The notes: generated from the letters alone by a model not told the origin. 64,000 bases of DNA from Cohaesibacter celericrescens (GCF_002866925.1 NZ_PKUQ01000022.1:124001-188000), one strand, 5' to 3'. Positions 28,497 through 38,446 are shown, numbered from the stretch's first letter. Made by a program: numbers and translations.

Positions 28497-29347
28497 AAAT
28501 CGAAAGCACTGTCGCTGCAGCCATGATCGAGGAGCGCCCTCGCCCCGAGTCGATCAAAGGCGCTTTGATGAATATAAGCCGTGCTGTAGGCCTCATATTG
28601 CTGCTCGGATGGGTTGTCTTTTTTACAAGTATTATCTGGTTTCTTTACACTAGTTATGATCCCAACTATATAGCTCGCTATGGTCCCAAGTATTTTCATG
28701 GTTTCTGGACCACACTTGAACTGGTGTTTTGGTCGCTGATTCTTGGTGGCTTGCTGTCATTGCCTGTTGCATTCGGCCGGATGTCATCCAACACTCTGGT
28801 GAGCCGTATATCGTTTGGCTATATCTATTTTTTCCGCGGGACGCCGCTGCTTGCACAGTTGTTCTTGCTCTATTACGGCTTTGGACAATTTCGCCCCTTC
28901 TGGCAGGATATGGGTCTGTGGTGGTTATTCAGAGACAGCTGGTCCATAGCGCTGTTATCCTTCACGCTGAATACCGCGGCCTATCAGGCTGAAATTTTGC
29001 GTGGCGCGATTATGAATGTGCCAAGAGGCCAACTCGAAGGGGCCCAGAGTCTGGGCTTGCCCAAGCTCGTGACCTTTTTCAAGATCACACTGCCGCAAGC
29101 ATTGATTGTGGCCCTGCGCCCCTATGGCAACGAAATCATTCTCATGGTCAAAGGATCCGCTGTGGTATCTATCATTTCAGTGTTTGACCTGATGGGCGAA
29201 ACCCGGCGAGCGTTCTCCCAGACATATGATTTCCAAGCCTATATTTATGCGGCGATTTTCTATCTGCTTTTCGTGGAAATCATGCGCCGTCTATGGGACA
29301 TATTGGAACATCGCCTCACCCGCCATTTGCATCGGGATACCGACTAA
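28493..29347 (+). CDS. polar amino-acid ABC transporter permease (HisM type)
   Basis: A 284-residue permease. The N-terminal 40 residues are cytoplasmic and charged, followed by about five helices. FFRGTPLLAQLFLLYYGFGQF is the family signature, and the EAA loop is EGAQSLGLPKLVTFFKITLPQ. It partners the preceding permease. The operon ends without an ATPase gene; the next gene is glyS. The ATPase may be elsewhere or shared with another transporter. Confidence 0.92.
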   Translation: MKIESTVAAAMIEERPRPESIKGALMNISRAVGLILLLGWVVFFTSIIWFLYTSYDPNYIARYGPKYFHGFWTTLELVFWSLILGGLLSLPVAFGRMSSNTLVSRISFGYIYFFRGTPLLAQLFLLYYGFGQFRPFWQDMGLWWLFRDSWSIALLSFTLNTAAYQAEILRGAIMNVPRGQLEGAQSLGLPKLVTFFKITLPQALIVALRPYGNEIILMVKGSAVVSIISVFDLMGETRRAFSQTYDFQAYIYAAIFYLLFVEIMRRLWDILEHRLTRHLHRDTD

Positions 29348-29497
29348 ACGGCGCTCAAGCTTGCAAATTTTGAAAAACAATGGGGGCTATAGGCACTCAA
29401 ACACGGTTTTATGTCATTTTACCAGTGACATTTTGCCCCCTGCTTGCTAGGTCAAAGCCTCAGATATTTCCAACAATTCGCGCAAATCGAGACCACT

Positions 29498-31570
29498 ATG
29501 CCAGACCTTCTGCTTGAGCTATTTTCCGAAGAAATTCCGGCCCGCATGCAGCGCCGGGCTGCTGAAGATTTGAAAAAACTGATCACCGGGGGTTTGGTGG
29601 ATGCCGGTTTGACCTATGAGGGTGCGCGGGCCTATGCCACGCCGCGCCGGTTGACGCTGACTGTTGCAGGACTGACCGCATCGTCTCCCGATATTTCAGA
29701 AGAACGCAAAGGACCGCGTGTTGGATCGCCCGAAAAAGCCCTCGCGGGATTTTTGCGCGGTGCAGGACTTACGTCCATCGACGATGCGACGATTCAGACA
29801 GACCCCAAGAAAGGCGACTTCTACGTTGCTGTAATCAACAAGCCTGGTCGTAAAGCAGATGAGATCATCGCTGAGCTGGTGCCTGATGTGATCAGAAAAT
29901 TCCCATGGCCTAAAAGCCAGAAATGGGGCCAAGCCGGTGAAGGCGCGCTCAAATGGGTACGTCCACTGCATTCCATTTTGTGCACGCTGGCGGTTGATGG
30001 AGATGTGTCTGAAGTCGTGTCTTTCTCGGTTGAAGGCATTGAGAGTGGCAACCTGACCCAAGGCCATCGCTTCCACGGCAAAGAGAACTTTGCGGTCAAA
30101 CGCTTCGAAGATTATGAATCAGGTCTCAAAGCCCGCAAGGTCATTCTGGATCTGGATGAGCGCAAAGACATCATTCTGAACGATGCCAAGACCCTCGCAT
30201 TTGCGCAAGGGTTAGAGCTGGTTGAAGATATGGGCTTGTTGGAAGAAGTTGCCGGTCTTGTCGAATGGCCGACGGTCTTGATGGGCGAATTTGAAGCCTC
30301 CTTCCTCGACATGCCGGACGAAGTAATTCAGACTTCTATTCGCGAACATCAAAAATGCTTTGTGCTGAAGGACAGCAAAAGCGGCAAGCTGGCAAACAAG
30401 TTCATTCTTGTTTCCAATCTGATCGCGACCGATGGTGGTGCAACCATTGTGGCAGGCAACCAAAAAGTTGTTCGTGCGCGTTTGTCCGATGCGAAGTTTT
30501 TCTGGGAAACAGACCTGAAAACCGGTTTGGAAACCCGACTTTATAAGCTGGACAACATGGTGTTCCATGAAAAACTTGGAACCCTGAGTGCGCGCGTATC
30601 CAGCATTGTAACGCTGGCTGAAAGTCTGGCCCCTATTGTTGGTGCAGATCCCGCTCTGGCCAAACGCGCAGCGACGCTGGCAAAGGCCGATCTGGTCACC
30701 GACATGGTATTCGAGTTTCCTGAATTGCAAGGTTTGATGGGGCGTTATTATGCCTTGGCCTTGAATGAGGACCCTAGTGTCGCCGAAGCCATTGAGCTTC
30801 ACTACAAGCCGCAAGGCCCATCGGATGAAGTTCCGACCAATCCAGTGTCCATCGCAGTTGCGCTAGCAGACAAGCTCGATTTGCTGACCGGTTTTTGGGC
30901 AATTGACGAAAAACCAACGGGCTCCAGAGACCCCTTTGCGCTGCGCCGTGCCGCGCTTGGTGTTATTCGCATTCTCGCAGATAATGATATTCGCCTGTCG
31001 CTGCGGGACATCTTTGCCAAAGCACGAGACGGCTTTGCCCAAAGCGATGATCTGATGTCCTTCTTCGCAGACCGCTTGAGTGTCTATCTCAAAGACAAAG
31101 GCGTTCGGTATGACTTGCTCGATGCCGTTTTTGCATTGGGAGATCAGGATGACATTGTCATGATTTCCAAACGCGTGCAGGCGCTGGGGTCTTTCTTGTC
31201 GACCGACGATGGGGAAAATTTGCTGGCAGGATATCGCCGCGCGGCCAATATCTTGCGAGCCGAAGAGAAAAAGGCTGGCACCACCTATCAGGGCCTCGTT
31301 GAAGGCGCTCATTTGCATGAGGAAGCAGAAATCGCCCTCGCCTCAGCTATTGAGAAAGCACGGGTTGCTGCGCAGGAAGCCGTGGCCGCCGAAGACTTTG
31401 AAGCCGCGATGTCAGCGCTGGCCATTTTACGAGCTCCGGTCGATGCCTTCTTTGATAAAGTTCTCGTCAATGACGAGCGCGAAGAAGTGCGTGTGAATCG
31501 GCTCAAAATGCTAACCCAAATCCGTCAAACCACTTTGACCGTTGCAGATTTTTCCAAAATCTCGGGTTGA
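29498..31570 (+). CDS. glyS: glycyl-tRNA synthetase beta subunit
   Basis: The beta chain of the alpha2beta2 bacterial glycyl-tRNA synthetase, needed for tRNA binding. The protein opens with [21 protein letters not shown], the unmistakable GlyS start, so the ATG at 29498 is preferred over longer in-frame options. Length is 690 residues. The C-terminal DALR anticodon-binding region has [12 protein letters not shown] endings ([20 protein letters not shown]). The alpha subunit gene glyQ, normally adjacent, is not in this window. A strong terminator follows. Confidence 0.95.
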   Translation: MPDLLLELFSEEIPARMQRRAAEDLKKLITGGLVDAGLTYEGARAYATPRRLTLTVAGLTASSPDISEERKGPRVGSPEKALAGFLRGAGLTSIDDATIQTDPKKGDFYVAVINKPGRKADEIIAELVPDVIRKFPWPKSQKWGQAGEGALKWVRPLHSILCTLAVDGDVSEVVSFSVEGIESGNLTQGHRFHGKENFAVKRFEDYESGLKARKVILDLDERKDIILNDAKTLAFAQGLELVEDMGLLEEVAGLVEWPTVLMGEFEASFLDMPDEVIQTSIREHQKCFVLKDSKSGKLANKFILVSNLIATDGGATIVAGNQKVVRARLSDAKFFWETDLKTGLETRLYKLDNMVFHEKLGTLSARVSSIVTLAESLAPIVGADPALAKRAATLAKADLVTDMVFEFPELQGLMGRYYALALNEDPSVAEAIELHYKPQGPSDEVPTNPVSIAVALADKLDLLTGFWAIDEKPTGSRDPFALRRAALGVIRILADNDIRLSLRDIFAKARDGFAQSDDLMSFFADRLSVYLKDKGVRYDLLDAVFALGDQDDIVMISKRVQALGSFLSTDDGENLLAGYRRAANILRAEEKKAGTTYQGLVEGAHLHEEAEIALASAIEKARVAAQEAVAAEDFEAAMSALAILRAPVDAFFDKVLVNDEREEVRVNRLKMLTQIRQTTLTVADFSKISG

Positions 31571-31585
31571 GACAAATCAAGTCAC

Positions 31586-31614
31586 AGGGCGGCTCATTTG
31601 CCGCCCTTTTTTTA
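31586..31614 (+). terminator. rho-independent terminator after glyS
   Basis: An 8-bp stem AGGGCGGC/GCCGCCCT with a 6-base loop is followed by T7. Confidence 0.92.
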
Positions 31615-31669
31615 TTGCGGACTATTTGGCCAGACGTGGTCTTACACCAATTTCGAGGGGAAATATGAT

Positions 31670-32542
31670 ATGGCAAAAGTTGCATTTCTAGGACTGGGTG
31701 TGATGGGCTATCCGATGGCTGCGCATCTAAAAAACCAAGGCGGGCATGATGTCACGGTGTATAATCGCACCTCCACCAAAGCGGAAAGCTGGGTTGCTGA
31801 GCATGGTGGGGCTTTTGCCAAAACACCCGCAGAAGCAGCCAAAGATGCTGATTTTGTCTTCTGCTGTGTAGGCAACGATGACGACTTGCGCGACGTGACC
31901 ATAGGGGATGAAGGCGCGTTTGCCACCATGCAGACCGGTTCAATCTTTATTGATAATACCACAGCCAGCGCCAAAGCAGCGCGCGAACTGTATGAAGTCG
32001 CAAAAGTGCAAGGTCTTGGCTTTATTGATGCGCCGGTCTCGGGCGGTCAAGCCGGTGCAGAAAATGGCAATCTAACCGTGATGTGCGGCGGCGATGAAGA
32101 TGTTTTTGCCAAAGCCAAGCCTGTCATTGCTGCCTTCGCGCACATGGTTGGGCTTATGGGGCCCTCCGGGGCCGGTCAATTGACCAAAATGGTCAATCAA
32201 ATCTGTATTGCCGGTTTGGTTCAAGGGCTGTCTGAAGGTGTGCATTTTGCCAAACAAGCCGGTCTCGATGTTGGCGCTGTGATCGATGTGATCTCCAAAG
32301 GAGCAGCTGGTTCATGGCAGATGGAAAACCGCGCCTCAACCATGGCCAAGGGGGAGTTTGAGTTCGGATTTGCTGTAGACTGGATGCGCAAGGATCTTTC
32401 CATCGTGCTGGATGAGGCGCGCAGCAATCAAGCTCGCCTGCCCGTCACGGCCACTGTCGATCAATTCTATGCACAAGTGCAAGCGATGGGCGGAAACCGT
32501 TGGGATACCTCTTCTTTGGTCGCTCTGCTCGACAGAAAATAG
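31670..32542 (+). CDS. NAD(P)-dependent beta-hydroxyacid dehydrogenase (3-hydroxyisobutyrate dehydrogenase family)
   Basis: A 290-residue oxidoreductase. The N-terminal Rossmann motif is FLGLGVMGYPMAAHL, the substrate motif is DAPVSGGQAGAENG, and the catalytic Lys is in GAGQLTKMVNQI. The ATG at 31670 has GAGGGG upstream. The family includes 3-hydroxyisobutyrate dehydrogenase, tartronate semialdehyde reductase and glyoxylate/succinic semialdehyde reductases; the sequence does not choose among them for me. Its last 14 codons and the bases beyond are duplicated 134 bp downstream. Confidence 0.88.
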   Translation: MAKVAFLGLGVMGYPMAAHLKNQGGHDVTVYNRTSTKAESWVAEHGGAFAKTPAEAAKDADFVFCCVGNDDDLRDVTIGDEGAFATMQTGSIFIDNTTASAKAARELYEVAKVQGLGFIDAPVSGGQAGAENGNLTVMCGGDEDVFAKAKPVIAAFAHMVGLMGPSGAGQLTKMVNQICIAGLVQGLSEGVHFAKQAGLDVGAVIDVISKGAAGSWQMENRASTMAKGEFEFGFAVDWMRKDLSIVLDEARSNQARLPVTATVDQFYAQVQAMGGNRWDTSSLVALLDRK

Positions 32543-32549
32543 CGGCTTC
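32501..32549. repeat. direct repeat, copy 1 (3' end of the dehydrogenase gene)
   Basis: 49 bases covering the last 13-14 codons, the stop and the following 7 bases. They recur identically at 32635-32683. Similarity extends with a few mismatches to 32495-32560 and 32629-32694. Confidence 0.95.
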
Positions 32550-32634
32550 AGCGGAGCTATTTAGCCGCCCATCTTCTATGTCTCCGATACGCTTTCCTCA
32601 CGAAGTTCGGGCGTATCTTGGGGTCGGCAACCGC

Positions 32635-32683
32635 TGGGATACCTCTTCTTTGGTCGCTCTGCTCGACAGAAAATAGCGGCTTC
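32635..32683. repeat. direct repeat, copy 2 (truncated duplicate of the dehydrogenase 3' end)
   Basis: An exact copy of 32501-32549, shifted by 134 bases. It is in an open frame that reads GNRWDTSSLVALLDRK and then stops, as in the intact gene. It is best explained as the residue of a partial tandem duplication, not as a working gene. Confidence 0.9.
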
Positions 32684-32724
32684 TGCGGCGCTACAGAGTA
32701 TAGGTCTTCAATCGAAGACAAAAG

Positions 32725-32760
32725 AAAACCCGCTACCAACCTGGTGCGGGTTTTTCTTTT
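32725..32760. terminator. bidirectional terminator between dehydrogenase and Lrp genes
   Basis: Stem ACCCGC/GCGGGT, extended by outer AAAA/TTTT pairs, has T-runs on both strands. It lies between convergent genes. Confidence 0.88.
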
Positions 32761-32812
32761 CAAGTGCGCAGATAGACTTTCATGTGTCGCAAGAAGGTCA
32801 GAAATTCAAATC

Positions 32813-33292
32813 TCAGCGCGTCTCTTTTTCTGGCAAATAATTCAGCGGCAAGGCCGTCGTATATTTTATCTGCTCCATAGCAAAGGTAGTAGAAATATCA
32901 CCAACTTCAATGCGCGCGATCAATCTTTTGTAAAAAGAATCGTAAGAATCGATGTCGGGAACCACGACCCGCAGCAGATAATCAACTTGCCCCGCCATAC
33001 GGTAGAACTCCACAACCTCTGGAAAATCGCGTATGACATCTGCAAATCGTTTCAACCATTCTGCGGAATGCTCTGTTGTTGTTACCGCTACAAAAGCGGT
33101 CACCTTGGCATTCACTTTTTCAGGATCGAGCAGGACCACGCGGCCGGTGATCACACCTTCTTCTTCCATCTTCTGTATGCGTCGCCAGCATGGAGTGGTT
33201 GACAACCCCACGCGGCGGCCGATTTCAGCCACTGGCATAGTGGCATCTTCCTGAAGAATTTGAAGAATACGGCGATCCAATCTATCCAGCAT
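32813..33292 (-). CDS. Lrp/AsnC-family transcriptional regulator
   Basis: A 159-residue regulator. The N-terminal helix-turn-helix contains DRRILQILQEDATMPVAEIGRRVGLSTTPCWRRIQKMEEEGVI, a textbook Lrp/AsnC start; the C-terminal RAM ligand domain has EVVEFYRMAGQVDYLLRVVVPD. The ATG at 33292 fits the family start; a longer frame adds an unconserved leader. Such proteins sense amino acids and usually act on neighbouring or distant amino-acid genes. No target is evident here. Confidence 0.92.
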   Translation of the reverse strand: MLDRLDRRILQILQEDATMPVAEIGRRVGLSTTPCWRRIQKMEEEGVITGRVVLLDPEKVNAKVTAFVAVTTTEHSAEWLKRFADVIRDFPEVVEFYRMAGQVDYLLRVVVPDIDSYDSFYKRLIARIEVGDISTTFAMEQIKYTTALPLNYLPEKETR

Positions 33293-33467
33293 TTTGTGGT
33301 TCCATTGCGCAATGCCCAGCCAGCAAGGACCTGACACGGGCGAATAATATTCTCATAATCATTTCTAGACAGCATGATATAAGAAGAAATTTCTAAGATC
33401 AATAGATTTTATGATCAATATCCGCTCAGTACTGCATCTATGACCGAATTCTGAGTAAAATATTTCG

Positions 33468-34166
33468 CTACGTACAATCAACTAACTGAGCGACTTCCCT
33501 GCGCAGCAAGGGAAGGATTTGTGCTTCAAACCAGGGATTCTTTTTCAACCAACCGGTATTCCTCCATGAAGGATGAGGCAGCGGCAAATAGCGGGGCCTG
33601 TCTGTCGCGCGCCATATTTCCCGCGCAGCGGCTACTGTTTCAGTCACCCTTTTTTGCCTTAATGATCCCAAATGATAGCGTTGTGCGTATTGGCCAATCA
33701 CCAATATCAACTCCAACTGAGGCATCGCATCAAAAACCGCATCGTGCCATGCGCCGCGACACTCCTTGCGCGGTGGTAGATCCCCACCCTTATTATCATA
33801 ACCGGGAAAGCAGAATCCCATCGGTACAATGGCGATCTGCTTGGGATCGTAGAAAACATCACGACCGATACCCATCCAATCGCGCAAACGATCACCAGAT
33901 GGATCGTTGAAAGGAATGCCTGTATCGTGCACCCGCTTCCCCGGTGCTTGCCCCGCAATGCAAATCTTCGCCTCTGTCGAAAATTGCAACACAGGTCTCG
34001 GTTCATGGGGCAACACTTTTCCCGTTGGGTCATCACGGCACAGACGGCAGGCATGTATTTGTTGCAATAATGTAGCCACCCCCATTGCCATATCCCGTTC
34101 AAGCCTTTCATTTCTTTTCATAATTGGCAAAATAGGAAGCGTGCGCGATATGTCAATTTTTATCAT
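33468..34166 (-). CDS. uracil-DNA glycosylase-family protein
   Basis: Up to 232 residues. ICIAGQAPGKRVHDTGIPFNDPSGDRLRDW matches the catalytic loop of the uracil-DNA glycosylase superfamily in its GQAPG form, and PLPHPSWRNTGW is the His-containing DNA-intercalation motif. ILVIGQYAQ lies between them. HACRLC near the N-terminus holds a Cys pair reminiscent of Fe-S cluster types, though a full four-Cys set is not clear. The start is uncertain, with in-frame ATGs at 34121 and 34091. A role in base-excision repair is likely; substrate range is unproven. Confidence 0.82.
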   Translation of the reverse strand: MIKIDISRTLPILPIMKRNERLERDMAMGVATLLQQIHACRLCRDDPTGKVLPHEPRPVLQFSTEAKICIAGQAPGKRVHDTGIPFNDPSGDRLRDWMGIGRDVFYDPKQIAIVPMGFCFPGYDNKGGDLPPRKECRGAWHDAVFDAMPQLELILVIGQYAQRYHLGSLRQKRVTETVAAAREIWRATDRPRYLPLPHPSWRNTGWLKKNPWFEAQILPLLRREVAQLVDCT

Positions 34167-34319
34167 CGCAATACAGGCTCAAGTCTGGCTAAGCTAGCAT
34201 TGCGACCATCATAAAATTTACAATTTATTAACCAGATTTTTCAGCAGCTTTTTAAGATAAACCAACGACAATGACCCTCAACAAATTTTACTAAATTTTC
34301 TTTTGGGGGGTGGCCAAGC

Positions 34320-35855
34320 ATGGCCGGTGTTTCTAACTCCGCGCGGTCACAAAAAGACAAGCGCGACGCGAACAGTGAGCGTGCTTCCAGACGTCGCGCT
34401 GTGCTTCGCACCGTGCATGATGTGCGTGAGCAGCTCAATAGCAAAGACGGATATCGCCCTTCCTTCCGCCATGAATTGATGATGATGTATGCCAAAAATC
34501 GCACAAGTGCGTATTTGGCAATTCCAATTCTGGTTTTAATTGTAGGGGCTGTATCGACTTTATGGGCAGAACCACTGCATTCGCTGTTCTGGATACTGGC
34601 AGCAATTACTGCACATGTTATCCTGTATCTGGTAACCCACAAATTTGAAACGCTATCAGTTGACGAAATTAACTTACGTCATTGGACGCGCCGTTTCCTT
34701 GTTTGGGAATGTATGAGTGGACTGGTCTGGGCCAGCATTTTACTGCTTCCCACCACGCGAGATGCGGTATATTTGACTGAATATTATTTCGCCATCATGC
34801 TGGTGGTGGTCGCTGTGACGACAATGCTTGCTTTTTCCATCCCAGCGGCTGTCTGGGCAGGCGCTTTTCCTATTTCTGCCGTGATCGTTTACAACACAAT
34901 TGTTCATGTTGGTGTGGTGGATACCACCCTCTCCCTGATGTCGATTGGCGCGATGATCTTCTTTATGATGCTATCCAAGCGCCTTTATGCTTCGACGTTG
35001 GCAATGCTCAATTTCCGAATGGAGAAGGATTTTCTTATTACGGAACTGGAACAAGCCAAGGCAGTGTCTGACGAGTCTCGTCGTCAGGCCGAAGAAGCAA
35101 GCACCGCGAAAAGCCGTTTTCTCGCCACGATGAGTCATGAGTTGCGCACGCCACTCAATGCTATTCTCGGGTTTTCCGAGATTATGCAAAATGAGGTTCT
35201 TGGCCCCCTTACCAATGAGAAATACAAAGAATATGTCGGTGACATACACTCATCCGGATCACATTTACTAAATCTTATCAATGAGATACTCGATCTATCG
35301 CGGATCGAAGCGGGTCGTTATAAACTGAATGAAGAAGCGGTAACACTGGCCTATATTGCCGAAGATTGTGAAAATCTACTGCGTCTACGCGCACGCGCCA
35401 AAAATATTACAATCAAACTGTCACTCGACAGTAAGTTGCCCAAACTATGGGCGGACGAGCGGGCTATGCGGCAAATTATCCTCAATTTGCTAACCAATGC
35501 AGTCAAATTCACCCCACTGGGCGGCACAATAATTGTGTCGGTTAAAAATGACGAAGATGGCGGCCAGCATGTCTCGGTAGAGGACAACGGACCGGGTATT
35601 CCCGAGAATGAAATCACGACGGTTTTAAGTGCGTTCGGTCAAGGTTCTGCGGCAATACATAGTGCTGAAGAAGGATCGGGTCTTGGCCTATCCATCGTTC
35701 AGGCATTGGTCGAGATGCATGATGGCAAGTTCGACCTGAAGTCGGAATTGCGAAGAGGCACCAAGGTTACGGCAAGCTTCCCGCCTGCCCGCGTAATGGA
35801 TATTGCGCCGCCAGTCGGCAAGAGCAACCGCATTACTTTGCAGCGCGCCATCTAG
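34320..35855 (+). CDS. membrane-bound sensor histidine kinase
   Basis: A 511-residue kinase. A charged N-terminal 60 residues precedes about six membrane helices (about residues 65-220). A short coiled coil (235-265) leads to the HisKA domain with H273 in MSHELRTPLNAILGFSE. The ATPase domain has the N box NLLTNAVKF, G1 DNGPGIP and G2 GSGLGLSI. No PAS, receiver or response regulator gene is adjacent. The HisKA sequence resembles the PleC/DivJ group of alphaproteobacterial cell-cycle kinases, which is suggestive but not proof. GGGGGG precedes the ATG. Confidence 0.9.
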   Translation: MAGVSNSARSQKDKRDANSERASRRRAVLRTVHDVREQLNSKDGYRPSFRHELMMMYAKNRTSAYLAIPILVLIVGAVSTLWAEPLHSLFWILAAITAHVILYLVTHKFETLSVDEINLRHWTRRFLVWECMSGLVWASILLLPTTRDAVYLTEYYFAIMLVVVAVTTMLAFSIPAAVWAGAFPISAVIVYNTIVHVGVVDTTLSLMSIGAMIFFMMLSKRLYASTLAMLNFRMEKDFLITELEQAKAVSDESRRQAEEASTAKSRFLATMSHELRTPLNAILGFSEIMQNEVLGPLTNEKYKEYVGDIHSSGSHLLNLINEILDLSRIEAGRYKLNEEAVTLAYIAEDCENLLRLRARAKNITIKLSLDSKLPKLWADERAMRQIILNLLTNAVKFTPLGGTIIVSVKNDEDGGQHVSVEDNGPGIPENEITTVLSAFGQGSAAIHSAEEGSGLGLSIVQALVEMHDGKFDLKSELRRGTKVTASFPPARVMDIAPPVGKSNRITLQRAI

Positions 35856-35899
35856 TGCGTGTCGCGCCTTGCCGTGACATCTTAAAGCAGCAGGCAACA

Positions 35900-35930
35900 A
35901 AAAGCCGGACCCAGGTCCGGCTTTTCTTTT
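35900..35930. terminator. bidirectional terminator between kinase and cobT
   Basis: Stem AAAAGCCGGACC pairs with GGTCCGGCTTTT and is followed by more T. It lies between convergent genes. Confidence 0.9.
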
Positions 35931-35954
35931 ATGACGATGGATCGACATATCTGA

Positions 35955-36980
35955 TTATTCAGGAAGGTCAACACCGGCCTGTTCAAAAGTTGCCATGCCT
36001 TCATGCAGCTTACACGCAGCTTTGACGATACCTGCAGCAATCGCTGCTCCGGTGCCTTCACCCAAACGCATCCCTAGATCCAACAAGGCAGTCTTACCCA
36101 TTTTGTCGAGAGCGTTTTTGTGTGCGCCTTCAGCCGAACAATGGGAGAAGATACAATGATCTATGGAGGACGGATCCAGCTTATACAGGACAGCGACGGC
36201 TGCCGTTGTGTTAAAGCCATCAACAATCACTGGAATATTTTGCTGACGGGCTGCCAAAACGGCACCTACCATCGCGGCAAATTCGCGACCGCCCAGACGG
36301 CGCAGCACTTCAAGCGGCTTGCCTAGGTGATCTTTGTGGGTTTCCAGCGCCTGATCTACAACGTCGATTTTGCGCTGTAGTCCAGCATCATCCACTCCGG
36401 AGCCGCGGCCAACCCAATCGGCACCTGTACCGCCAAACAAAGCGGCAAACAAAGCTGCTGAAATTGTTGTATTGCCAATGCCCATTTCGCCCAAACAAAG
36501 CAAATCAGTGCCCCCAGCGATGGCCTCCATACCAAATGCGATGGTTGCGACACATTCTTGTTCAGTCAACGCTGCTTCAACTGAAATATCACCTGATGGA
36601 TAGTCCAAAGCCAAATCAAAGACCTTCAGGCCCAGATCATTGGCAATGCAGATCTGGTTGATGGCTGCGCCACCAGCTGCAAAATTCGCGACCATTTGGT
36701 GGTTGAGCGACGAAGGAAATGCCGAAACACCCTTAGAAGCAACACCGTGATTGGCGGCGAAGACAGCGACCAATGGACGCAGGATTTGTGGTGGAGATTG
36801 ACGCTGCCAAACAGCAACCCATTCTGCCAGTTCTTCCAAACGACCAAGTGAACCCGCAGGTTTGGTCAATTGAGCCTCACGGTCGCGTATTTTGGCGCGC
36901 GTGTCTTCATCTGCCGTTGGCATGGTTTTCAGCAAAGAAAGAATATCATCAAATGGGAGTCCAGTTGCGGAAGCGGTCAT
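35955..36980 (-). CDS. cobT: nicotinate-nucleotide--dimethylbenzimidazole phosphoribosyltransferase
   Basis: Makes alpha-ribazole 5'-phosphate, the lower ligand of cobalamin. The 341-residue protein has KPAGSLGRLEELA near residue 37, AANHGVASKGVSAFP, EMGIGNTT, the GRGSG loop and the C-terminal LGEGTGAA, all CobT hallmarks. The catalytic Glu lies in the last of these. It is divergent from cobS, whose product consumes the activated ribazole. No cobalamin riboswitch is visible in the 227-bp divergent region. Confidence 0.95.
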   Translation of the reverse strand: MTASATGLPFDDILSLLKTMPTADEDTRAKIRDREAQLTKPAGSLGRLEELAEWVAVWQRQSPPQILRPLVAVFAANHGVASKGVSAFPSSLNHQMVANFAAGGAAINQICIANDLGLKVFDLALDYPSGDISVEAALTEQECVATIAFGMEAIAGGTDLLCLGEMGIGNTTISAALFAALFGGTGADWVGRGSGVDDAGLQRKIDVVDQALETHKDHLGKPLEVLRRLGGREFAAMVGAVLAARQQNIPVIVDGFNTTAAVAVLYKLDPSSIDHCIFSHCSAEGAHKNALDKMGKTALLDLGMRLGEGTGAAIAAGIVKAACKLHEGMATFEQAGVDLPE

Positions 36981-37207
36981 TTATGCACCTTTACGGCTTG
37001 GTTGAAGCGTTCACCAGAGGTATAGCCTCAATTTGGAAACAGGACGATTGGGCTCAATCAAAAAGCGAACAAGGATAAGTTTGGGAATACGACTTGCCTT
37101 GCCGCGTCGAATTTGCTCAGTTCTCAAAGTTGTTGCCAGAGATATACTGATCTGACTTAGTCGGGGCAATAAGCAATTGCCACGATCATGACAAAGGGAG
37201 AGGTAAA

Positions 37208-38071
37208 ATGTCTAAACCACTTGATAAGAACGAACACTCTTCCCTTATTCACATTGTCCTGTCAGACCTTCTTAATTGGCGGCAGGACATTGTAGACTGT
37301 CTCGCCTTTTTCACCCGTTTGCCAGTGCCCGCTATTTTGGGGCCGGTCACTCAAGGGGTGCCGCAGTTTTCGCGCACATCCCGTGCGTTACCGTTGATCG
37401 GTTTGCTGCTGGGTGCCATCTCAATTGTACCGGCTGTGCTGTTTGACCGTTTTGCCTACACCACCCCGTTACCGGCGCTGCTTCTTGCAGCATTGACCAT
37501 TGCAGCTATGGCTATCATTACCGGTGGTTTGCATGAAGATGGTCTAGCGGATGTTGCTGATGGTTTTTGGGGTGGACAGACCATTGCCCGCAAGCTTGAA
37601 ATCATGAAAGACAGCCGCCTTGGTAGTTATGGAGCCCTGGCTCTCATGCTTTCTCTGCTCATGCGCGTCAGCATTCTGTTTTATCTGTTTGAAAATTACG
37701 GTGTGTCCGCAGGCAGTATCGCATTTTTGGCGTCCTGCCTCGTTTCACGCGTTCCTATCTTGCATGTTTGGTATAGTCTGCCGCCTGCCCGCTTAAACGG
37801 ACTCTCAGCAACGCTGGGCCAGCCTTCCAAGCAAACCTATGCAACTGGTATTCTTTTGGCTTTGGTTGCAACAGGCTTTTTGATCATCCCGACTTTTGGA
37901 CTGTCAGCCGCGATATCCGCACTGGTAATGCTGTCTGGTTCTACATTGTTGGTGGTCAGCACGGCGCGGCACCATATAAAGGGACAGACTGGCGATGTGC
38001 TTGGTGCGTCTCAACAGCTTGGCGAGATCGCGTTTGGTATCGGCCTGTTGTTGTTTGCTTCTGCGGCTTAA
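37208..38071 (+). CDS. cobS: adenosylcobinamide-GDP ribazoletransferase (cobalamin synthase)
   Basis: Inner-membrane enzyme joining adenosylcobinamide-GDP and alpha-ribazole. The 287-residue protein has CLAFFTRLPVP near the start and the metal-binding GGLHEDGLADVADGFWGG, typical of CobS, plus five or more membrane helices. GGGAGAGG precedes the ATG. It is divergent from cobT. Confidence 0.95.
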   Translation: MSKPLDKNEHSSLIHIVLSDLLNWRQDIVDCLAFFTRLPVPAILGPVTQGVPQFSRTSRALPLIGLLLGAISIVPAVLFDRFAYTTPLPALLLAALTIAAMAIITGGLHEDGLADVADGFWGGQTIARKLEIMKDSRLGSYGALALMLSLLMRVSILFYLFENYGVSAGSIAFLASCLVSRVPILHVWYSLPPARLNGLSATLGQPSKQTYATGILLALVATGFLIIPTFGLSAAISALVMLSGSTLLVVSTARHHIKGQTGDVLGASQQLGEIAFGIGLLLFASAA

Positions 38072-38248
38072 AGGCAGGCTTTGCTTTTCGCTTCATTTCA
38101 TTCTTTTCAAATACAGACCGTGACTGACAACGCCTTATTTGTTTAAACTTGCCCTTGTGTCTCAATTGACGCAAATGGCTTGGCGGCCTTACAACCGTGA
38201 ACAGCCGTTGCTACAAGAGCCCGATAAAAGCCCTATTGGAGTGCCGTT

Positions 38249-38446
38249 ATGGCCGTTAAATCCCCCTGCATTCAAGTCTGCACGATCGATAAAAAGAGCG
38301 ACCTTTGTTATGGCTGTGCACGCAGTTTGGATGAAATCAGGGATTGGGGAATGATGAGCGATTCCGAACAAGAGGCCATCGTCGCCCAGATTGATGAACG
38401 TATGCTTGTACATTTTGGTGTCAACCGGGTTAAGAAGCCTGCTTGA
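38249..38446 (+). CDS. DUF1289-domain small protein
   Basis: A 65-residue protein with the full DUF1289 signature: SPCIQVCTIDKKSDLCYGCARSLDEIRDW. Its four Cys (C7, C11, C20, C23) suggest metal or cluster binding. TTGGAG precedes the ATG. Function unknown. The neighbour order cobS, DUF1289, TIGR02281 protease is one I associate with Rhizobiales. Confidence 0.9.
   Translation: MAVKSPCIQVCTIDKKSDLCYGCARSLDEIRDWGMMSDSEQEAIVAQIDERMLVHFGVNRVKKPA

Noticed and set aside
30212..30814. A 200-codon minus-strand open frame inside glyS
   Set aside because: Fully antisense to glyS, with no recognisable features.
36981..37207. Possible cobalamin riboswitch between cobT and cobS
   Set aside because: No B12-box-like sequence is present in the 227 bases, and cobT and cobS read in opposite directions.
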